From Trifolium pratense (lineage: Eukaryota; Streptophyta; Magnoliopsida; Fabales; Fabaceae), in assembly GCF_020283565.1 (NCBI RefSeq), contig NC_060064.1, forward strand, positions 4,238,001 through 4,302,000: a DNA stretch of 64,000 bases, read 5' to 3'. This document shows, in pieces, positions 57,630 through 64,000 of this stretch. Under the pieces are notes generated by a model. That model was not told the origin of the DNA. It searched no databases and saw only the letters and a list, made by a program, of their open reading frames with translations. The translations under genes were made by a program, and so were the position numbers. Each line of letters starts with the position of its first letter. Position 1 is the stretch's first letter.

Positions 57630-60600
57630 ATGAGTAGACGCTCCAGCAGAACCGTCTATGTTGGTAATCTACCTGGCGATATCCGTGAAAGAGAAGTTGA
57701 AGATTTGTTTATGAAGGTTCTTTTCTGCTTCTTTTTATTTTCTTTTATTTTATTTGCATTCTGATCTCGAATTATGCTCTTAACTAGTTAGGGTTTTGAT
57801 TTTTAACTGTTGGGTGATTTTCTGAAATTAATATTACCTTAATCTACAATTTGAAATTCAAAGACATCAACTTGCTATGATTTATACCTACATTGGCTCA
57901 TATTCGTTGTTAATTTCACTTTTGTAGTATGGACATATAACTCACATTGACCTAAAGGTTCCGCCAAGGCCCCCTGGTTATGCATTTGTAGAGGTCAGTT
58001 TGGAGCTACATAGTTTATGTATCATTCCGTTTTTTTTTTTTAGTTGTGTTAGTTTCTAATAGATGACTGATTTTTGTAGTTTGAAGATTATCAAGATGCT
58101 GAGGATGCAATTCGCGGGCGTGATGGCTATGATTTTGATGGGCACCGGTTACGGGTTGGTTACTTATACCTTACAATTAAATTCTTTAATGATATGATAA
58201 CCTTAATTACTTCTGTCAGAAGAGGGGAGGTGATGATCACAGTGCCTAATATTGTTTAAACTCATATCTTTATAGGTGGAGGCTGCTCATGGTGGTCGTG
58301 GTACTGGTAATTCATCTTCAAGAGATCGATATAGTAGTCATACCAATGGCCGGGGTGGACGTGGAGTATCCAGACGTTCTGAATATCGCGGTGTGTAGGC
58401 TTTTTGGAACATTTATTTGGTTTTATCTTGGGATGTTTTGGCATGCTTCTGAAATCTTTGCGTCCTCTTTTGCAGTTCTAGTCAATGGGTTGCCCTCTTC
58501 TGCATCCTGGCAGGATCTTAAGGTGAAATAGGATGTTCTTTACCATTTTATCAGATAATTTATTTGGGAGCTTATTGATAATGTCTTGATAACTGTTTTC
58601 TTAAAATGCAGGATCACATGCGAAAAGCAGGGGATGTTTGCTTTTCACAAGTTTTTCATGATGGAAGGGGTACGGGACATTCAGATGACTTTTTTCGGTT
58701 CTAGTTGTACCTTTAGATGTTATGTATTAGTAATTATTTGCTGGTTTGTCATCCCCCTTTCCGTCATCTATCATCTTAGTGCCCTTTATATTATAGCGGC
58801 ATTTTAGCCTGTCAGAGAAGTTCAATACTTTTGTTACAACTCTCAGAGCTCTTTACTGTATTGTGATTGATTTACAGGTACTACTGGGATCGTGGATTAC
58901 ACAAACTACGATGATATGAAATATGCTGTGAGCCACTTTACCACCTTATATTTTTATTTATTTCAAAGGATAGCTTTTCATGAGCTTGGCATTATGTCAT
59001 ATCTTATAAATAGCTAGATTATTTTCAATGTTTTGATTTTACATTTTGTTTTCTGCAGATCAAAAAGCTTGATGACTCTGAGTTCCGAAATGCATTTTCC
59101 AAGTCTTATGTTCGAGTATGACCCGAATTTGTTTGTTAAAACTTGTATTTCTTTACTAGTGCGCGTGCTACGTACTAAATTCTTGTTTTTCTCTTTTGCC
59201 CATGTAGGTGAGGGAGTATGATTCAAGGCGGGACTCTAGAAGTCCGAGTAGAGGAAGAAGCTACAGTCGCAGCCGTAGTCGCAGCCGTAGCCGTAGCCGC
59301 AGTCCAGGCCATAGCCAAAGGTATTTTCAATATGGTTTTATTTTCTAAGTCATTCCTTTTTAAAGATTCCATGATGATTTTTTCTTAATAAAACTTATGT
59401 TCGTCAAACAGCAAATCTCCTAAGGGTAAATCCTCACAACGTTCGCCAGCTAAATCTCCAGCAAGATCAGTTTCTCGTTCTCGCTCAAGATCTAGATCCC
59501 GTTCTTTATCAGGGTATGTAATGTTAAATGTTTAAATATGTACATGTCTGTTACTATTTGTATATCGCTAATCTTTTGAAGTAGATTTTTCATCGTTGTT
59601 TGGGTTTGATTCCCAACTCGAGCATTTTAATAATTCTATTGGTGCTTCTTAGGCTCTTAGATATGTACAGGGACCGAAAGTGTCCTCCCAGAGGAGGCAT
59701 ATTAATAGGTTGCACGGGGGACATTCTGTAATTATGGATATTGTGATAATGATCAAAATAGAAGGAATTGGTGTTTTAATTCCAGAAACAATTGAATTTC
59801 ATGCATATCTTTTCTTGGCAAAGTTTTAGTAGGAACATCTTAGTTTCTATTGTTTTGTCCTATGGAAGCCAGTTGTCTTTTCATTCAATCTTTTGTTTCG
59901 TGTTGACAAGCATCGTAGTGAACTTGTTTTGATAAACACCCTTCTTTTATCAAAAGTGGATGTCATAGCTCAACTAGTTTGTAAATGAGAGTGTATATCA
60001 TCTTTCTCTATGAAACCTCTTTTAATAACTTTTTCCTTTACGCAAACTATTGTTCTCTTCAAATCCCCTCCCGCTTCTTTTTTTCTTTCTTTCTTTCATG
60101 CATTGTTCGTGCGGTACCAGGAGAAACATGGCTCCTTTTCGGAATGTTCTCTTTCAGTTTCCTTTTGTTTTTGTGAAAATTCCTTTGTTTTTTCTTAGAT
60201 ATGGAAATTGCGGCATACTGGAAATTGGAATTTAGGGACTTGGTGGGATTTGGTTCAATTGCCTGCAACTCAATTTGGTTGTGGAGGTATGATATTTTTT
60301 AGATGGGTGACTTTGGATACCCTCATAGTACATTTGTTCTAATACTTTTAGCATGTAAATGTCCATGGGTGCTAGATTGGGAAAACAAGGAGATCATGGA
60401 TTGTCATTTTAGAGCTGGATGTCTTGTGTTTAAAGGCAATTGGGATTTGGAAATCTCCAACAATGGCACTAGGATAATTTCATAACAATCGTGGGCTTCA
60501 AGAATTGCCAAGCCAATAGGGTGCACTATCTGGATTTTTTGGTGCACTGCAGTGAAAGATTTATTTTCCCCAGTCCACTGGTGTCTTAAAGTTGAAACGT

Positions 60601-61537
60601 GTGATGGTTTATTTTTCATTCATTTTCCATTCATTTTTCATCATATTATTATACATTTGATTCCCATAACTTTTCATTCTCTGGCCTTCTCTCTGTTGGG
60701 CTGTTTTATATTTTATGATACTTGATATTTTACCTCTCTTGGGTTTGCAAACTGTGACATTGGAGAGGCATCAAGGCTGTTGGATCAAATTTGATAAGGG
60801 AACTTGTGGATTTAAATTCTGTTGTTTGTGGAACTTTTGCAGATCACGTTCAAGGTCTAGGTCTCCATTACCTCCGGTGAGTGAATTTTCTCTTACTACC
60901 ACTGAACATTTTGTTTTTGTCTTTGTGAACATTAATTTGCTTTTTGTCCTTTGAATTGGCCGAATGAGTTAATGTGTTTTAAAATCAATACGTTTTTCAA
61001 TATGACCAATTGGGACGAAAACAAGAATTTCTTTGGGCAAGATGTGTACATGCATGTCATTCTGAACATGCTGTTGGATGTTGTCTTTTGCATCACAGAA
61101 TTGGGGTCTTAGCTTTTTAAATCACGTCACACCTTACCTCAAAATCACATGGGTGGAGTAGATGAAATCTCATTTTTCTTGTTATTGTTATATGACGTCC
61201 AAGAAATTGTTTGTTACTATTGTGGGATGGGGTTTGTATGGTGTTTTGGAACATAGAAAGGACATTTGCAGTTAGGTACGGTTTTGATTTTTTGGACCTT
61301 CCCTGACTGATGCTTTTATTTATCAGCGTAATAAAAGCCCCAAAAAACGCAGTGCTAGCAGGAGTCCAAGTAGGAGCAGGAGCCGGAGCAAGAGTTTGTC
61401 CAGGTCACCATCTCGATTTCTTGTTTTTTTCCCCGATATCTAATTGCCTTGCATTACATGACTTTCTCTATTAATTTTGTTTGAGTATTGACATTATATT
61501 CAACCTTATTTTGATTGGGACTTGATCTGGCAGATGA
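57630..61537 (+). CDS. SR34: SR34-like (SF2/ASF type) serine/arginine-rich splicing factor (294 aa, 13 coding exons)
   Basis: Coding exons: 57630-57716, 57928-57993, 58080-58154, 58276-58390, 58476-58522, 58612-58669, 58878-58927, 59059-59115, 59208-59320, 59412-59513, 60843-60876, 61327-61403, 61534-61537. They total 885 nt in frame. RRM1 has V-Y-V-G-N-L (9-14) and G-Y-A-F-V-E-F (46-52). A Gly/Ser linker leads to RRM2 with S-W-Q-D-L-K-D (125-131), the signature of ASF-type SR proteins. An RS domain fills the last ~100 residues with S-P-x-K repeats. The protein binds exonic enhancers and steers spliceosome assembly in the nucleus. The last exon supplies one base of Arg plus the stop. The 1.33-kb intron 59514-60842 within the RS region is a likely site of alternative splicing, as in other SR genes. 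SR34, SR34b and SR30 paralogues cannot be fully separated here. Confidence 0.93.
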
Positions 61538-64000
61538 GTGCTGATTGTTGCAAATAAAGAAGTGGATGATGGTGAGTGCTACAAAGTTTTTTCTAGGGAT
61601 AATTGTTGTTGGCCGAGAAACACTTATTTGGGTTGAAGTTGTTTGAAGTTTGAACTTAAAACTCCTTTGAATTGTACTTGAGACCTGTGCCTTTTGGCGC
61701 CTTAGGTTGAGGAATTTGATAGACCTTAATTTTATATGGTATTAGACTGATGAATGTCATACTATTTGGTAATTTGTATTGGCTGTATTACATTATAAAT
61801 GTTATTGTGACATATTTGCCCAGTCTTTTTGGCCTGATTTATTTAGGGTCTGTTTGATTGGCAATAAATGCATTAGAGGAGATTGATTTAGGGTATGTTT
61901 TGATTGGAAATTGGAAAGATATGGAGAGGAGAGCAAAATCATTCCCAAGCCAATAAATGGGGAAAAGATGTTTATTTATAATTTTTTACTTAAATATCAT
62001 TTTATTTAACATGACCTCAAATATCATAGGGTGTGTCTAGTCCAAGTTCATTGTAATTTTCTTTCATTTCACTTTTTTTCCTTCAAACCAAGGTTCAAAA
62101 TGTAATTTTACACTTCAATTAAATATCTCTCCCTAGTCTAGATGAACTAAATATGACATTTTAAAATTTCTTTCCTCCAATGAACCAAACAGATTCCTAT
62201 TACCTAAGAGGATCCAAACTTTTAGCATCAGTCAGTCATACTTGTAGTATTCCTTTCCTCCCTATTAAATAATTTTACTTGTAGCTTTCACTCAGTTATA
62301 CTTTTGCAAGTTGATCTGATTTTTATTCTTCATTCAAATCTTCTAATCTAAAAAGTAAAGAGTATGTGTCATTCTTGCCTAAAAAACCACCTGTACCATG
62401 GTTGAAAATTTATCAAAGGTGTCTTTAGGTATTGTTATTGTAATCAAGTGCGGTAATTTTTTATGTCTACAAAATAAACAAAGGCCATTGTTGTAGTAAC
62501 TGTGAGAACTATGCAGCAATGGTGATAGCAATGGAGATTGAACTCTGATACATCTATTTATTTATCTTTAACGTTTAATTTTTAGTCACCGGACTACTTA
62601 AACTGACAAAAAAGATGATGTGGTTGTCTATGATCTCTTTGTTTTATGAGAATGTCCTTGTCATCCTTTTTGCTTAGATAGGAAATATGTGGTTATGAAG
62701 TACGTAGAGATAAGGTGGATTTTAATGGTAGGTGGTATAGAGTGAGTGTGAGACAAGTTGATTGCCAAGAACGGCTAGTAATCTAAAACAACATTTCTTT
62801 GGTGTGTGGTTGGTTGGTGCTCTGTCTGTCTGTCCTTTTCTACTTGTGTGGTTCACCTTTCTTTCATTTATTTTTATTTCAAGTGCTGTTGCTCTCAACT
62901 CTCCATTGAAAGTGATAGACGCTCACTGTTTCTTCATCATCACTGAACTGTTCATTTATTACTGGTGATCACTTCTATCATATGTTCTTTTACGGGACCT
63001 CATTCTATGTCGGTCTTGCGGTACGGATGGTCAATTTTGATTAAAGTTAAGGGGTTCGAGGTTTACGGTTCAAGTTTGAGAAAAAAAATAATATAATAAA
63101 AGAGTCTATTATGGTATGCAATGATGCTGCAACAAAATGTACAAAGTAAGTGTCAACCTTATACAATATTCATATAACCTATTTCACTATAGTTTGTTTG
63201 TTTGGGAAGTCAAATAATTTAGTTTAAGCACCCACAAAAAAAAAAGTTTGGTAATTTATTTTTTACATTTATTTTATTAGCTTATAACCACACAAGTAGA
63301 AAAAATATATTTTTTACTTTCATATAACCAAAAATATATGTTTGGTGATATAAATAAATTAGCTTATAGTTTATAAGTTTGTTTCATTAAATTAGAAGTG
63401 TTTCTGAACTTAATTATAATTTTGACAAAAACGATATTCATTTCTAAAGATGAAAATAATGGTTTGGCCCTTTACATTTTTATAATAATAGAAGCATATT
63501 GATACACTAATACAAACAATTAAGTAAAATTATCGTTCTTACTTTCATTTGCGTTTATTTTAATATTTTGAAATTGTCACCGGAACACTTATATAACCAT
63601 ATAAATTTGAACTCAAATTTCTGATTAAAAAAAAAACAATTTAAATTTCACCTACTCAAGTTACTATATTACAAGGTTCAATGAATCTTCTCTACCAAAC
63701 TTTTAGTTTTTTCTTCTTTTTGTTTCAAATTACTTTTCATTCTTAGTCTGGTGATAACTAAAAACAATTTTACTTTTATCTTATGAATTACTCTCATTTG
63801 TTCTATAAAATAAATGTTGCATTTGATCATTTCATATAATTTTTTAAAAAAATAATAAAAAAAAATTGGTTGTTTTAAATAGCCAATGTTTGTATTTACC
63901 GTAGTAATTAGGAGTTGAGATCAGCTCCATTAGTATATCCTCCTTTTCCTCCATTAGTTGTCTAGATCTGTGACATGTGGCAATAAAACAAATCAGCGGT
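61538..64000. other. SR gene 3' UTR and intergenic DNA
   Basis: 3' UTR sequence follows the stop. About 61850-62215 has MITE-like phrases (gtctgtttgattggc, gaaccaaacagattcc) that pair loosely, but no clear borders. From 62220 to the end it is AT-rich with no gene signal. Confidence 0.45.

Noticed and set aside
59985..60485. Several ORFs of about 60 codons
   Set aside because: They fall within the long intron of the SR gene, overlap in different frames and show no motif.

Overview
The window is nuclear DNA of a flowering plant. It is AT-rich, its genes have many short GT-AG introns, and its products are plant families. The Ogre/Tat-type retroelements, the SINE and the MITEs look like those of papilionoid legumes of the clover/medick/pea group. 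That placement is inference; nothing here names the species.

Host genes, left to right: the 3' end of a UTP14-type ribosome-biogenesis gene (1-1266, +); an eight-exon alpha/beta hydrolase of the monoacylglycerol-lipase-like family (7342-12099, +); a GDSL esterase first exon with no continuation (15232-15504, +); a broken second copy of the hydrolase (18325-33258, +); an invertase/pectin methylesterase inhibitor (36041-36637, -); the complex I NDUFS5-type 15 kDa subunit in two exons (39016-41729, -); and an SR34-like splicing factor in 13 coding exons (57630-61537, +).

The middle is a layered record of rearrangement. A ~6.2 kb block running from hydrolase intron 3 to beyond the gene (8614-14839) recurs at 16527-35970. 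The second block lacks exons 1-3, and its exon 4 is split by a hAT transposon (18414-31617; 8-bp target duplication, BED-finger remnant). The hAT is itself split by a gag-only, Ogre-like LTR element (19847-31045) whose 2.64 kb LTRs differ, as far as I can see, only in a TTA microsatellite. A truncated LINE sits in both blocks, but its 3' third is about ten times more divergent than its surroundings.

A second, almost complete Ty3/gypsy element of the Tat lineage fills 42782-56805 on the minus strand (775-bp LTRs, 5-bp target duplication). Its gag-protease, reverse transcriptase, dual RNase H and integrase are on the minus strand. Between pol and the 3' LTR it carries plus-strand (antisense) genes: a five-exon gene for a ~1141-residue plant-mobile-domain/coiled-coil protein with its own TATA box, and a small Ser/Asp/Glu-rich ORF also with a TATA box. 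This antisense, intron-bearing cargo is the most unusual system here. The second is a set of hairpins in the Ogre-like element that share one loop sequence while their stems differ yet stay complementary.

The rest is AT-rich intergenic DNA with MITEs, a 349-bp foldback, a tRNA-derived SINE and microsatellites. I found no rRNA, tRNA or CRISPR loci.
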